Below the pieces are notes generated by a model. The model searched no databases. It worked only from the letters and a program-made list of their open reading frames with translations, and was not told where the DNA came from. A stretch of 64,000 nt of DNA from UBA2705 sp963977105 (GTDB lineage Bacteria; Pseudomonadota; Alphaproteobacteria; Micavibrionales; Micavibrionaceae): NCBI GenBank assembly GCA_963977105.1, contig CAXBNI010000001.1:1302001-1366000 (forward strand), written 5' to 3'. This document shows positions 52,966 through 61,683 of the stretch, in pieces. Made by a program: the position numbers and the translations under genes. The number at the start of each line of letters is the position of its first letter. The first letter of the stretch is position 1.

Positions 52966-53994
52966 TTAAGCCTTAAGTTTAAAGAATGACCCGCTGCGTG
53001 GATAGGTTTCTGCGCTGCGGATTTTTTCATACTGCGCCTGAACATCCGCACGGTACTGCACCTTCAAGGTTTCATACTTATCAATATCTAGAATACTGCT
53101 ATGCATACCAAACTGCATTAAATGATCTTCAAGGTAAGCGGCTTCAGCCGTTTTACTACGTAATTCACCGCTGTTTAACGTGTCTGGCTTTCTTGTGGTT
53201 AAAGTGAAGCGAGGGTCATATTCCACAACAGGGCCAAGCGGCATATTGCACTCGACAACCTCTGCCGATGAAAGGCCTTGATGCGGCATGGCAAATGCAT
53301 CTGTTTGCAGCGATAACGCAAGCACATCAGCGCCCATACGCTTTAGATTCTGCGCCAGCCCATCTTTCGGGGCATTATCTTTGAAATCACCATTGATGTG
53401 TGCCTTTCCACAAAACTGGATACACAGCGCAGCATCCGTATCATATGCGCGTTGATGCAAGAATGTCGCCATATGCGTATTGCGAACTTTCATACCTTGC
53501 GGGGATGACAAGTGAAACATATCATTTGGACTTTCAAGACAAAGCTGCATCGCCGCAACAGCTTTGGGGTCGGCATATTCGATAATTTCATCGCCATCAT
53601 AGGACACATCACTGCTAATGAACGATAAATCATCGCCTGCGGCAAAGCGCTGCAGCACATAATACGCCAATGTTTTATGCGCGAAATAAGCAAAAGGGTT
53701 TTCAGCCTCGTAAAACCGCAGCTTTAAACTCAGTGCACTTTCATGGTCAGCCTTAACCAGTGCCGCAAGAATATCTGGGCGCATTTCATATTCGCGGCCC
53801 TGCGTATAAAAACGTGCCAGCAAGTCATAAGGTTGTTCGTAAGCGATTGCTGTATGACGCCCGACAGATTTTAACGCCTCCAGTAATAATATATGGTGCA
53901 AATAATGCTGTGAGCTTTCATGGTCCTCACCCGCCAAAATGAACAATGGCTTACCTTGTCGCCCCGTACTATCCATGTCCGCACGCTTCGCCAT
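52966..53994 (-). CDS. ChaN/erythromycin esterase-like superfamily protein, copy 1
   Basis: 342 residues from the first ATG. Family features: GEDH at residues 22-25, HHILLLEAL, Glu53 in AYEQPY, RNxxMA with R171 and M175, and CGKAH at 195-199. These match the EreA/ChaN superfamily (GExxH, E, RDxxMA, G-x-x-H), whose members include haem-binding and esterase proteins. The substrate is unknown. The same frame stays open to 54156, and the added residues (NARAIINSVVNAQREI) align with the N-termini of the two complete paralogues, but no ATG, GTG or TTG is there; an ATT start or a frameshift near 54147 is possible, so the start is uncertain. Confidence 0.75.
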   Translation of the reverse strand: MAKRADMDSTGRQGKPLFILAGEDHESSQHYLHHILLLEALKSVGRHTAIAYEQPYDLLARFYTQGREYEMRPDILAALVKADHESALSLKLRFYEAENPFAYFAHKTLAYYVLQRFAAGDDLSFISSDVSYDGDEIIEYADPKAVAAMQLCLESPNDMFHLSSPQGMKVRNTHMATFLHQRAYDTDAALCIQFCGKAHINGDFKDNAPKDGLAQNLKRMGADVLALSLQTDAFAMPHQGLSSAEVVECNMPLGPVVEYDPRFTLTTRKPDTLNSGELRSKTAEAAYLEDHLMQFGMHSSILDIDKYETLKVQYRADVQAQYEKIRSAETYPRSGSFFKLKA

Positions 53995-54231
53995 GATTTC
54001 ACGCTGCGCATTAACAACGCTATTGATAATCGCGCGCGCATTCGCATCAAGATTTTGTGCATTGGGCAGAAGCGCAGGGCAGCTTGCGCCAGCAAATTCA
54101 TGCTGAACGTTATTAAACTCCGAAGATTTATCGCCGTCCTTTTTAATCGTATCAATCCTTTAAATAGCGCTTTAATAGCACCTTTAAACATGTAAAATAT
54201 GCCCGTCTACACACTAAACACTTTTTATATT

Positions 54232-54870
54232 CTAGTTATTTTTCATCATTAAGCGCGCTTGGCGATTAATATCCTCGATATCGACTTCCGCAATCCAGCC
54301 CCGCTTTATATAAGGCTCAATGCGCTGATATTGGTCTAAAGTCGCCCGCTTAAAAACATCATGCTCATACCAGTTTTGTACTGGGTGGCCGTAACCATTT
54401 ACCCCAACATGCATTGCGAACATTTCAGGCCACTGCGCTTTCAAGGTCATCAAAAAGCGTCTTGATGCTTTTATGTTGCCAAAAGAGATTATGCTCTCCG
54501 CCTTATTCAGGCTTGAATGTTGATTAAATATGTCTTTGCAATTTAGGACATTTTGCTGCGTATTTGTTGCATGATTTTCGACAATAATACGCTCAGATGG
54601 TACGCCGCGGGCCTGCAAAAACTTTGCGATACGCTCAGCCTCTGTTTCAATGCTATGTTCTAAGGGATCCTCAGGGTCACAGTGAACGCCGCCGCTAACG
54701 ACAATATAAGGGAAGTATCCCAAATGAAAATAATTTGCCGCTTCATTTGCCAGGCTACGGCAAATGGTTTTATTACCAAAGACCATCGCAGCATCAGCAC
54801 GCGCAAGTTCCGTTTTTTCGATTAACAAATAACGGCTAATCTTATTAAATTCTTGTATAATATTCGACAT
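54232..54870 (-). CDS. YdcF-like (DUF218) protein
   Basis: 212 residues from the ATG behind GCAGGGG; an upstream in-frame ATG (54915) has no binding site. DUF218/YdcF motifs: DAAMVFGNKT near residue 25, YIVVSGGV, AERIAKFLQARGVPSERIIVE, and HATNTQQNV (the ENxTNT motif). It has no signal peptide or clear membrane helix. YdcF binds S-adenosylmethionine in E. coli; the function is otherwise unclear. Confidence 0.82.
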   Translation of the reverse strand: MSNIIQEFNKISRYLLIEKTELARADAAMVFGNKTICRSLANEAANYFHLGYFPYIVVSGGVHCDPEDPLEHSIETEAERIAKFLQARGVPSERIIVENHATNTQQNVLNCKDIFNQHSSLNKAESIISFGNIKASRRFLMTLKAQWPEMFAMHVGVNGYGHPVQNWYEHDVFKRATLDQYQRIEPYIKRGWIAEVDIEDINRQARLMMKNN

Positions 54871-54991
54871 AAAACCCCTGCATTTCTGGCTTTTTATAAA
54901 GCACTCATTTAGCAATAAAACTGTTTTATAGTGTCATTGCACAAAGGTCAATGCCATTAGGGCGATGGCGATACATTACAAAGCTGGTGAT

Positions 54992-55705
54992 TTATTCCGC
55001 AGGCTGCTCAGCAGTCCTGTTTTTGATTTCCTCATCAAACATTTGATGAAACTCTTCTGGGCGTGTGTCACGCTCCATGGGCATGTATAAACGGCGGCCA
55101 ATAACAAACGAGGGAACATAATGTGCCCCGACCTTAATTGCCAGCTTTTGATTGTAATCAATGGCCTCGCCAATCTCCGCTTGCTCACTCATGCGCAGCA
55201 TCTCAACCACAGGAAGCCCCGCCGCATCAAGGACGTCGATTGCGCGGTCAATATTCATTTTACCTGAGGTATTAAAGATAACCTCGTGAAATGCAGGAAA
55301 AACGCCCATACGCGCGGCCGCCATAGCCAGTTTCGCCATAGCGAATGAATCTTCACCCATAAACGGCACAGGGCGTATAACAACGCGCACATCACTGCGA
55401 CCTTCCATGGCTTCATGCAGGGTTGTTTCTTCAATGACGCAATAAGGGCAATTATAATCATAAAAAACAATGACGCGTAGCGCGGCGTTTTCATCACCAA
55501 GTATGGTTAAGCCTGTATCAGTATTAAAAATATCCGCAAGCTCATGATCCTGTAGGGTCTTTTTGGCAAAGCCTTTTTTATTGACCTCGATAGGTACAAA
55601 TTTTTCTTGGCTGCTTGCCTTGTATTGCGGCAAAACAAAGAAATAACCAAAACCAACAAGCGAAACAACCACGCAGATCAGAAAAGTCGTCAGAAAAATA
55701 CGCAT
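54992..55705 (-). CDS. DsbA-family thioredoxin-like protein, membrane-anchored
   Basis: 237 residues. An N-terminal helix (FLTTFLICVVVSLVGFGYFFV) anchors it in the membrane. The thioredoxin fold has the active site CPYC in FYDYNCPYCVIEE and a cis-Pro region VPSFVIGRRL. It would oxidise or isomerise thiols in the periplasm. It follows the second DsbA-like gene by 21 bases, so they are probably one operon. Confidence 0.87.
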   Translation of the reverse strand: MRIFLTTFLICVVVSLVGFGYFFVLPQYKASSQEKFVPIEVNKKGFAKKTLQDHELADIFNTDTGLTILGDENAALRVIVFYDYNCPYCVIEETTLHEAMEGRSDVRVVIRPVPFMGEDSFAMAKLAMAAARMGVFPAFHEVIFNTSGKMNIDRAIDVLDAAGLPVVEMLRMSEQAEIGEAIDYNQKLAIKVGAHYVPSFVIGRRLYMPMERDTRPEEFHQMFDEEIKNRTAEQPAE

Positions 55706-55726
55706 ATAAACGCCCCTAAGCCTTGA

Positions 55727-56488
55727 TTATTTCTGTGAAGAAATCATTGTTTGCATGCTTTCGAATGGGATATAGCCCGGTACGAACTCGCTGCCAATAA
55801 TAAAGGCTGGCGTTCCTGAAATACCAAGTTCATCAGCCAGAGCGCGGTTGCGGTCAAGTAATGCCTTAACGTCTTCACCATTTGCGTCTGCTTTTAGTTT
55901 ATCAAAATCAAGACCAAGGTCTGCCGCAACAGTCTTAAACAAAGCTTCGCTTTTTGCGCCGCTTTTTTCAAATAAAGCTGAGTGGAATTCAAAATATTTA
56001 CCTTGCATGTCCGCTGCGAGTGCAAACTTTGCCGCTTCGCGTGAAGAATTACCTAAAACAGGCAAGTCGACAAAAGCAACTTTCACATCAAGGTCTTTAT
56101 CCGCAATGACTTTTTGCACAGCCTCAAAACCGCGCTGACAATAGCCGCAGTTATAATCCAAAAACTCAACAATCATGAACTCAGCATCAGGGTTCCCACC
56201 AAAAGGTACGTTTAAATCTTTAGATTTGATACTTGAAACAAGATCTGTCGACGCGGCTTCAGATTGCTGTGCCTTTTCGTCAGCCAAGCGTTTTTGATAA
56301 AGCTCCACTGATTCTAAAAGCACTTCAGGGTTGCTCATAATGAACTGATGTATCATATCGTTCACTGCCGTTTTTTGGTCTTCCGACATCTGCTTCTGAC
56401 CTTTTGCATCGGCCTGAACAGGCGCTGTGAAACATAACAATAGCGCAGCTGCGCCAAAACCAAATAACTTTAAACCGCGTTGAAACAT
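55727..56488 (-). CDS. DsbA-family thiol:disulphide oxidoreductase with N-terminal helical extension
   Basis: 253 residues from ATG 56488, with AGGG upstream; a signal peptide (GLKLFGFGAAALLLCFTAPVQA) follows. A helical N-terminal segment (about residues 25-90, with MIHQFIMSNPEVLLESVELYQ) resembles the trimerisation arm of ScsC-like proteins. The thioredoxin domain has CGYC in FLDYNCGYCQRGFEA and a cis-Pro motif GTPAFIIG. First of two DsbA-like genes. Confidence 0.87.
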   Translation of the reverse strand: MFQRGLKLFGFGAAALLLCFTAPVQADAKGQKQMSEDQKTAVNDMIHQFIMSNPEVLLESVELYQKRLADEKAQQSEAASTDLVSSIKSKDLNVPFGGNPDAEFMIVEFLDYNCGYCQRGFEAVQKVIADKDLDVKVAFVDLPVLGNSSREAAKFALAADMQGKYFEFHSALFEKSGAKSEALFKTVAADLGLDFDKLKADANGEDVKALLDRNRALADELGISGTPAFIIGSEFVPGYIPFESMQTMISSQK

Positions 56489-56690
56489 AATAACCCTAAC
56501 TTTTAAAAACTGAAAATTGCACATAGCTACTCATATATCATTCGCCCCATGCGCATGAAACGTTACAAAGCAATGATAAAGTAAGATAAAATAAATGGAA
56601 GAGCGAATATTTAATAATCTACAAATAGACAAGTGTGACATCAGATATTCGCAACGCGGGCTTAAGGTGCAGACTTAAAAAGAGGAAGGA

Positions 56691-57254
56691 CTAACCATTC
56701 GCCGTTTTGGAAACTGTGTTCGATAAAAAAGTGCCAAAATTTTCGCTGACTGTTTTATCTGCTTCATTAGGCATCTCGCCCATACCCGCCATATCAAGCA
56801 TTGGAATATCATCAATGTTTTCACGGTGCTCATGCAGGTAAGCTGCAACGGCGACGTTATGACTTGCGTAAATTTCTAGCGCGGCAACAATATCATCCGC
56901 GCTTTGCACAAAGCATTCTGTATGTTCAATATGCAGATCCGCAAGCTCTTTAGCTGCAAAGCGCACTGAACGCGGCATACGTTCATTATAAAACGCGACA
57001 TGTTCTGGTGCTAAAGCTAGGCCCTTGTCATCGCCACCGCGATAGAGCTTATTCATAGCGCCTGATAAATGTTCATTCCAAATATTGGCCGTGAGGCAGG
57101 CAGAGTTTCGTACAAAAATGACGCGATCATAATCCGTGGCCGTAATTTTGTTTTCCGCAAAAGCCTTGTCGATCTTTTGCGTCACAACAACCAAGCGCTG
57201 CATTGCATTGAGCACAGACATCGCATTGTCTCTCAGTGTCTTATCCATCCCCAT
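56691..57254 (-). CDS. Hypothetical protein
   Basis: 187 residues from the ATG behind GGCAGGAAT; the frame upstream of 57254 is open but without a binding site. Not recognised: helical, soluble, with no signal peptide and a low-complexity acidic, Met-rich part near residue 155. It lies 121 bases downstream of the ubiA stop. Confidence 0.58.
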   Translation of the reverse strand: MGMDKTLRDNAMSVLNAMQRLVVVTQKIDKAFAENKITATDYDRVIFVRNSACLTANIWNEHLSGAMNKLYRGGDDKGLALAPEHVAFYNERMPRSVRFAAKELADLHIEHTECFVQSADDIVAALEIYASHNVAVAAYLHEHRENIDDIPMLDMAGMGEMPNEADKTVSENFGTFLSNTVSKTANG

Positions 57255-57375
57255 GATTCCTGCCCTTTTATATCTCGGCTTAAAGCCTGTGTGTATGTTC
57301 ACGCTTCTAATACTACTCAAAAGCACTTTATATTTAACATAAAGCTGCGCGTTGTCAAGCTTTATTACATTTGGC

Positions 57376-58281
57376 CTAAAACGCGGCACAGGCCAGTGCA
57401 AGGCACGCCCCCATAAACATGTTCTGTTTAAACAGTTTTAAGCAACTCTGCGGCGCGTGTATATTCCAGCCCCGCAGCGCCCACACATAATAAAAATATG
57501 AAAACAGCGTGATTATAAAAAACGCAATGCCAGCATGCGCAAAAAGCCCCGCCAAGACGAAGAATACAGCGCTAACCCCATAAAAAATATAAACCCAGAG
57601 CTTGCCGCTCTCGCCAAATAGTAAGGCTGTCGATTTTACGCCAATAAGCGCATCGTCCTCTTTATCCTGATAGCCATAAATTGTGTCATAGCCCAAAGTC
57701 CAGAAAATACCTGCTATATACAAGAAGAGCGACGCTAACGAAACCCGCCCATCTATTGCGGCCCAGCCCATCAGCGCACCAAAGTTAAAAGTAAGGCCTA
57801 AAAATAACTGCGGCCAATAGGTTACACGCTTCATCGCAGGGTAGAGGGCAACAAAGCATAAGGACAATACGCCTAAAAGAATAGCGGTTAACGGCAACGT
57901 GATTAAAATCAGCAAAGACAGCAGTAGAAGAGCAGCAAGTAACGCCAGCGCGTGTGGCAGTCGTAATGCGCCGCTCGCCAATGGACGCAGCGCCGTGCGC
58001 TCAACTTTACCATCTAAGCGGCGGTCCCATATATCATTTACAATACAGCCTGCGCTGCGCATCAAAAGCGCACCGAGCGTAAACAAAGCAATGATTTTCC
58101 AACCATAACCATGCAAATTCATCACGCCGCCAGCCGCCAGCAATATGGCCCAGTAACATGGCCAGAGCAGCAGCATAACACCGACAGGGCGATCCATTCG
58201 GACAAGCATTATATAAGGCCTTGCCCATAATGGCGCATTACGTAGCAAGCGCCCTGTAAACTGAATATCTGTATTTTCCAT
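57376..58281 (-). CDS. ubiA: 4-hydroxybenzoate polyprenyltransferase
   Basis: 301 residues, eight or so transmembrane helices. It attaches the polyprenyl tail in ubiquinone synthesis. The first Asp-rich motif is NDIWDRRLDGKVERT, and the second is YDTIYGYQDKEDDALIGVKS, both in the expected loops. Divergent from rsmE by 33 bases, as in many alphaproteobacteria. Confidence 0.95.
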   Translation of the reverse strand: MENTDIQFTGRLLRNAPLWARPYIMLVRMDRPVGVMLLLWPCYWAILLAAGGVMNLHGYGWKIIALFTLGALLMRSAGCIVNDIWDRRLDGKVERTALRPLASGALRLPHALALLAALLLLSLLILITLPLTAILLGVLSLCFVALYPAMKRVTYWPQLFLGLTFNFGALMGWAAIDGRVSLASLFLYIAGIFWTLGYDTIYGYQDKEDDALIGVKSTALLFGESGKLWVYIFYGVSAVFFVLAGLFAHAGIAFFIITLFSYFYYVWALRGWNIHAPQSCLKLFKQNMFMGACLALACAAF

Positions 58282-58314
58282 CTTATTATATTTGTGTCTT
58301 TGTAATATTATGAT

Positions 58315-59046
58315 ATGACTTTATGCGCTATGAGCGATATTGATGTCCACAAAAAACGACCGCGTATATTTGTAAATGCCCCTATAGATGAAGGGGTAGA
58401 TATAGCGCTGTCTCCTTTACAGTCTCATTATTTTCACAATGTCATGCGCCAGAAAAATGGCGCCTTGATCCGCATTTTTAACGGAAGTGATGGTGAGTGG
58501 TGCGCCGCAATTGGCGATCTCAGCAAAAGATCGGGCGTCCTTAAGCCAACTGAGCAAATTAAAGCACAAGACGCGCCGCAAAAAGACATCACCCTTATGT
58601 TTGCCCCCATAAAGAAGAATCGTCTCGATTTTTTAATTGAGAAAGCTGTTGAGCTTGGCGTAAGCCAGTTTCAGCCGATATTGACCCAAAATACAGAAGT
58701 GCGCAAACTGAATACCGACCGTGTGCAAGCGCAAATCATTGAAGCGACTGAACAATGCGAACGCCTCAACATCCCCCTGCTCCTGCCGTTTTGTGACCTT
58801 GTCACCGCGTTAAGGGCGCATGATAACATCTATGCCGCAATTGAGCGCAATGAAGACGCGCCACATATTCAGCAGATAACAGACAGCGCAAAATGCGCGC
58901 TGCTCATTGGTCCTGAGGGCGGATTTACCGCAAAAGAAGTCGAGATCATCTCAACGCAAACCGCCGTGCACCCCGTATCATTGGGGCCGCGCATCCTACG
59001 TGCAGAAACCGCTGCGCTTTACGGATTAGCATATTTGAATAGATAA
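58315..59046 (+). CDS. rsmE: 16S rRNA uridine(1498)-N3-methyltransferase
   Basis: 243 residues. SPOUT-class methyltransferase of 16S rRNA. The PUA-like N-terminal half has HYFHNVMRQKNG, and the knot has KKNRLDFLIEKAVELGVS, ALLIGPEGGFTAKEVE, and SLGPRILRAETAA. The ATG at 58315 or 58330 may be used. It is divergent from ubiA. Confidence 0.95.
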   Translation: MTLCAMSDIDVHKKRPRIFVNAPIDEGVDIALSPLQSHYFHNVMRQKNGALIRIFNGSDGEWCAAIGDLSKRSGVLKPTEQIKAQDAPQKDITLMFAPIKKNRLDFLIEKAVELGVSQFQPILTQNTEVRKLNTDRVQAQIIEATEQCERLNIPLLLPFCDLVTALRAHDNIYAAIERNEDAPHIQQITDSAKCALLIGPEGGFTAKEVEIISTQTAVHPVSLGPRILRAETAALYGLAYLNR

Positions 59047-59070
59047 GAAATTGTTAAGCGCAGCACTTGC

Positions 59071-59099
59071 TTGATTTGTTGATATATCTTATATATAAA
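59071..59099 (+). promoter_or_regulatory. Probable sigma70-type promoter of coxB-coxA
   Basis: TTGATT (59071-59076), 17 bases, TATAAA (59094-59099). The coxB ATG follows 80 bases later. Confidence 0.5.
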
Positions 59100-59178
59100 C
59101 ATGCTGAAATATTTGTTTCAAAAATAAATTTAAGTAAGTAAAAACAAAATCATACAACTGATAAGAGATCGATACATC

Positions 59179-59979
59179 ATGGTGAATAAAGTATATTTTT
59201 TTATTGGGGCGCTTTTGCTTAGCCTTTTCGCGTTTCCATTAGACAGTTTTGCACAGGACGCACTACAGGCCGCGCAGGCGCAACTCGGATTCCAAGACGC
59301 CGTCACGCCGGTCGCCGAAGAAATTCACAAATTTCACAATATGATGATGTATATCATTACAGCCGTTACAATTTTTGTATTGTTACTGATGCTATATGTG
59401 GTTGTACGCTTTAATGAAAAAGCCAACCCTGAGCCATCAAAAACAACGCATAACGTACCATTAGAGGTCATTTGGACACTTGTTCCTGTGTTAATCCTAC
59501 TTGTTATTGTCGTTCCGTCGTTCCGCCTGCTTTATTTTACTGACCGCGTGGTTGACCCAGAAATGGTTGTCAAAGTTACAGGAAACCAGTGGAACTGGAC
59601 TGTTGAATACCCAGATCATGACGGTCTTTCTTTTACCTCCTTCATGATTGCGGATGAAGACATTGACCTTGACGCAGGTCAAAAACGTTTACTTTCCGTT
59701 GATAACCCGATGGTTTTACCTGTTGATACAACCATCCAGTTTGACATCACAGCCAGTGACGTTTTACACAGCTTCGCCATGCCGGCATTCGGCATTAAAG
59801 TTGACGCTGTTCCTGGACGTATGAACCAAACATGGGTACGTATTGAAAAAGAAGGTACCTATTACGGTCAATGCTCGGAACTTTGCGGTAAAGACCATGC
59901 CTTTATGCCAATGGAAGTTCATGCTGTCAGCAAAGAAGCCTTTGCACAGTGGCTCGTTAAAGCAAAAGCTGAATTTTAA
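59179..59979 (+). CDS. coxB: Cytochrome c oxidase subunit II
   Basis: 266 residues. Cleavable signal peptide (GALLLSLFAFPLDSFAQ), two transmembrane helices (residues about 54-77 and 92-116), and a CuA cupredoxin domain with GNQWNWTVEYPD and GQCSELCGKDHAFMP (Cys, Glu, Cys, His and Met ligands). It passes electrons from cytochrome c to CoxA. It is the first gene of the oxidase pair. Confidence 0.96.
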   Translation: MVNKVYFFIGALLLSLFAFPLDSFAQDALQAAQAQLGFQDAVTPVAEEIHKFHNMMMYIITAVTIFVLLLMLYVVVRFNEKANPEPSKTTHNVPLEVIWTLVPVLILLVIVVPSFRLLYFTDRVVDPEMVVKVTGNQWNWTVEYPDHDGLSFTSFMIADEDIDLDAGQKRLLSVDNPMVLPVDTTIQFDITASDVLHSFAMPAFGIKVDAVPGRMNQTWVRIEKEGTYYGQCSELCGKDHAFMPMEVHAVSKEAFAQWLVKAKAEF

Positions 59980-60034
59980 TTTAGACCGCAAACAAAACAA
60001 AATAAGAATAACTTAAAATAAAAAGGACATCACA

Positions 60035-61609
60035 ATGGGTGATCACGATCATAAACCAGGCTTTTTTACACGTTGGTTCTGCTCTACCAACCACAAAGAT
60101 ATTGGTACGCTTTACATTATATTCTCAATCTTCGCGGGCCTTGTTGGCGGCGCGTTTTCAATGCTTATGCGTTATGAGCTACAAATGCCCGGCCTTCAGC
60201 TTGTTGAAGACGGTCAAATGTGGAATGTTTGGATCACAGCACATGGCCTGATCATGGTTTTCTTTGTTGTTATGCCCGGCCTGATTGGCGGTTTTGGCAA
60301 CTGGTTTGTTCCCCTTATGATTGGCGCGCCTGATATGGCGTTTCCACGCTTAAACAACATTTCGTTTTGGTTGATCGTCCCTGCCTTTCTTTTGCTTATT
60401 GCCTCGGCCTTTGTTGGCTCCGGCGCAGGCACGGGCTGGACGGTATATCCGCCGCTCTCAAGCGCTATTGGCCATCCGGGGGCGTCCGTAGATATGGCGA
60501 TTTTCGCACTACACTTAGCTGGTGCAAGCTCCATTCTTGGTGCAGCGAACTTTATCACAACAATCATTAACATGCGCGTACCGGGCATGACATTGCACAA
60601 AATGCCTTTATTCGTTTGGGCGATGTTGATTACCAGTTTCTTGCTTGTGCTTTCACTGCCTGTACTTGGCGGCGCGATTACAATGCTACTTACTGACCGT
60701 AACTTCGGCACAGCCTTCTTTAACCCAGAAGGTGGCGGCGACCCAATTTTGTATCAGCACTTGTTCTGGTTCTTTGGTCACCCTGAAGTGTACATTATGA
60801 TTTTGCCTGCCTTTGGTATTGTCTCTCACATCGTGTCAACATTCTCTAGAAAGCCTATCTTTGGTTATTTAGGCATGGCATATGCGATGGTTTCAATCGG
60901 CTTTGTTGGCTTTATCGTTTGGGCGCACCATATGTACACAGTTGGCATGAGCGTCGATACACGTGCTTATTTCACCGCTGCGACGTTGATCATTGCCGTA
61001 CCAACGGGGATTAAGATTTTCTCGTGGATTGCGACAATGTGGGGCGGCTCAATTCGCTTTAAAACACCGATGCTTTGGGCGATGGGCTTTATCTTCTTGT
61101 TCACGCTTGGCGGCGTAACTGGGGTTGTACTTGCCAATGCCGGCATGGATATTGCGCTTCATGATACATATTATGTTGTTGCCCATTTCCATTACGTGCT
61201 TTCACTGGGCGCAGTCTTCGCGCTCTTTGCTGGCTTCTATTACTGGATTGGTAAAATGTCAGGCCGTCAATACCCTGAATGGATGGGCAACCTTCACTTC
61301 TGGCTGACATTTATTGGCGTGAACTTGGTGTTCTTCCCACAGCACTTCTTAGGTCTGAACGGTATGCCACGTCGCTACCCTGATTACCCAGACCAGTGGC
61401 AGCTTTGGAACGAGATCTCATCATATGGCGCGTACCTTACTGGTGCGGCGACTGTGTTCTTTGTCTTCGTTGTCTTCTACACCTTATTCTTTGGCCGCAA
61501 AGTTGGCGACAATTACTGGGATGTACAGAAAAACACAATGACGTTGGAATGGACTATTTCTTCCCCGCCACCATTCCACCAGTTCTCAGAGCAGCCTAAA
61601 GTTAAATAG
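60035..61609 (+). CDS. coxA: Cytochrome c oxidase subunit I (aa3 type)
   Basis: 524 residues, 12 transmembrane helices. Haem-copper core: low-spin haem His in AHGLIMVFFVVMP, the CuB site with WFFGHPEVYIM (including the Tyr crosslinked to His in this family) and WAHHMYTVG, and haem a3 His in HDTYYVVAHFHYVLS. It reduces oxygen and pumps protons. The operon then ends: the usual ctaB, ctaG and coxC do not follow. Confidence 0.97.
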   Translation: MGDHDHKPGFFTRWFCSTNHKDIGTLYIIFSIFAGLVGGAFSMLMRYELQMPGLQLVEDGQMWNVWITAHGLIMVFFVVMPGLIGGFGNWFVPLMIGAPDMAFPRLNNISFWLIVPAFLLLIASAFVGSGAGTGWTVYPPLSSAIGHPGASVDMAIFALHLAGASSILGAANFITTIINMRVPGMTLHKMPLFVWAMLITSFLLVLSLPVLGGAITMLLTDRNFGTAFFNPEGGGDPILYQHLFWFFGHPEVYIMILPAFGIVSHIVSTFSRKPIFGYLGMAYAMVSIGFVGFIVWAHHMYTVGMSVDTRAYFTAATLIIAVPTGIKIFSWIATMWGGSIRFKTPMLWAMGFIFLFTLGGVTGVVLANAGMDIALHDTYYVVAHFHYVLSLGAVFALFAGFYYWIGKMSGRQYPEWMGNLHFWLTFIGVNLVFFPQHFLGLNGMPRRYPDYPDQWQLWNEISSYGAYLTGAATVFFVFVVFYTLFFGRKVGDNYWDVQKNTMTLEWTISSPPPFHQFSEQPKVK

Positions 61610-61625
61610 GCGCTTTTACAGATAC

Positions 61626-61658
61626 AAAAAACCCGCTTAAGATTTAAGCGGGTTTTTT
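61626..61658 (+). terminator. Intrinsic terminator after coxA
   Basis: A perfect 15-bp stem: AAAAAACCCGCTTAA (61626-61640) with TTAAGCGGGTTTTTT (61644-61658), 3-base loop. It ends the coxBA transcript and its A run may also serve the opposing gene. Confidence 0.92.
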
Positions 61659-61683
61659 ATTGCCTGTAATAAATGCAGCGGCC

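Noticed and set aside
53871..54191. 106-residue frame beginning MFKGAIKALFKG on the minus strand
   Set aside because: It overlaps the conserved coding frame of ChaN/EreA-like copy 1 and its sequence after the first 20 residues is Arg/Met-rich and family-free. Considered only as a possible frameshift donor for copy 1.
56603..56652. Inverted repeat GCGAATAT/ATATTCGC near the DsbA-like genes
   Set aside because: Eight bases with a 34-base gap in an AT-rich stretch; likely chance.
60214..60711. 165-residue open frame antisense to coxA
   Set aside because: It is the reverse-strand shadow of a strongly conserved oxidase gene, with no ribosome binding site and a Pro/Lys/Ile composition that follows from the coxA codons.
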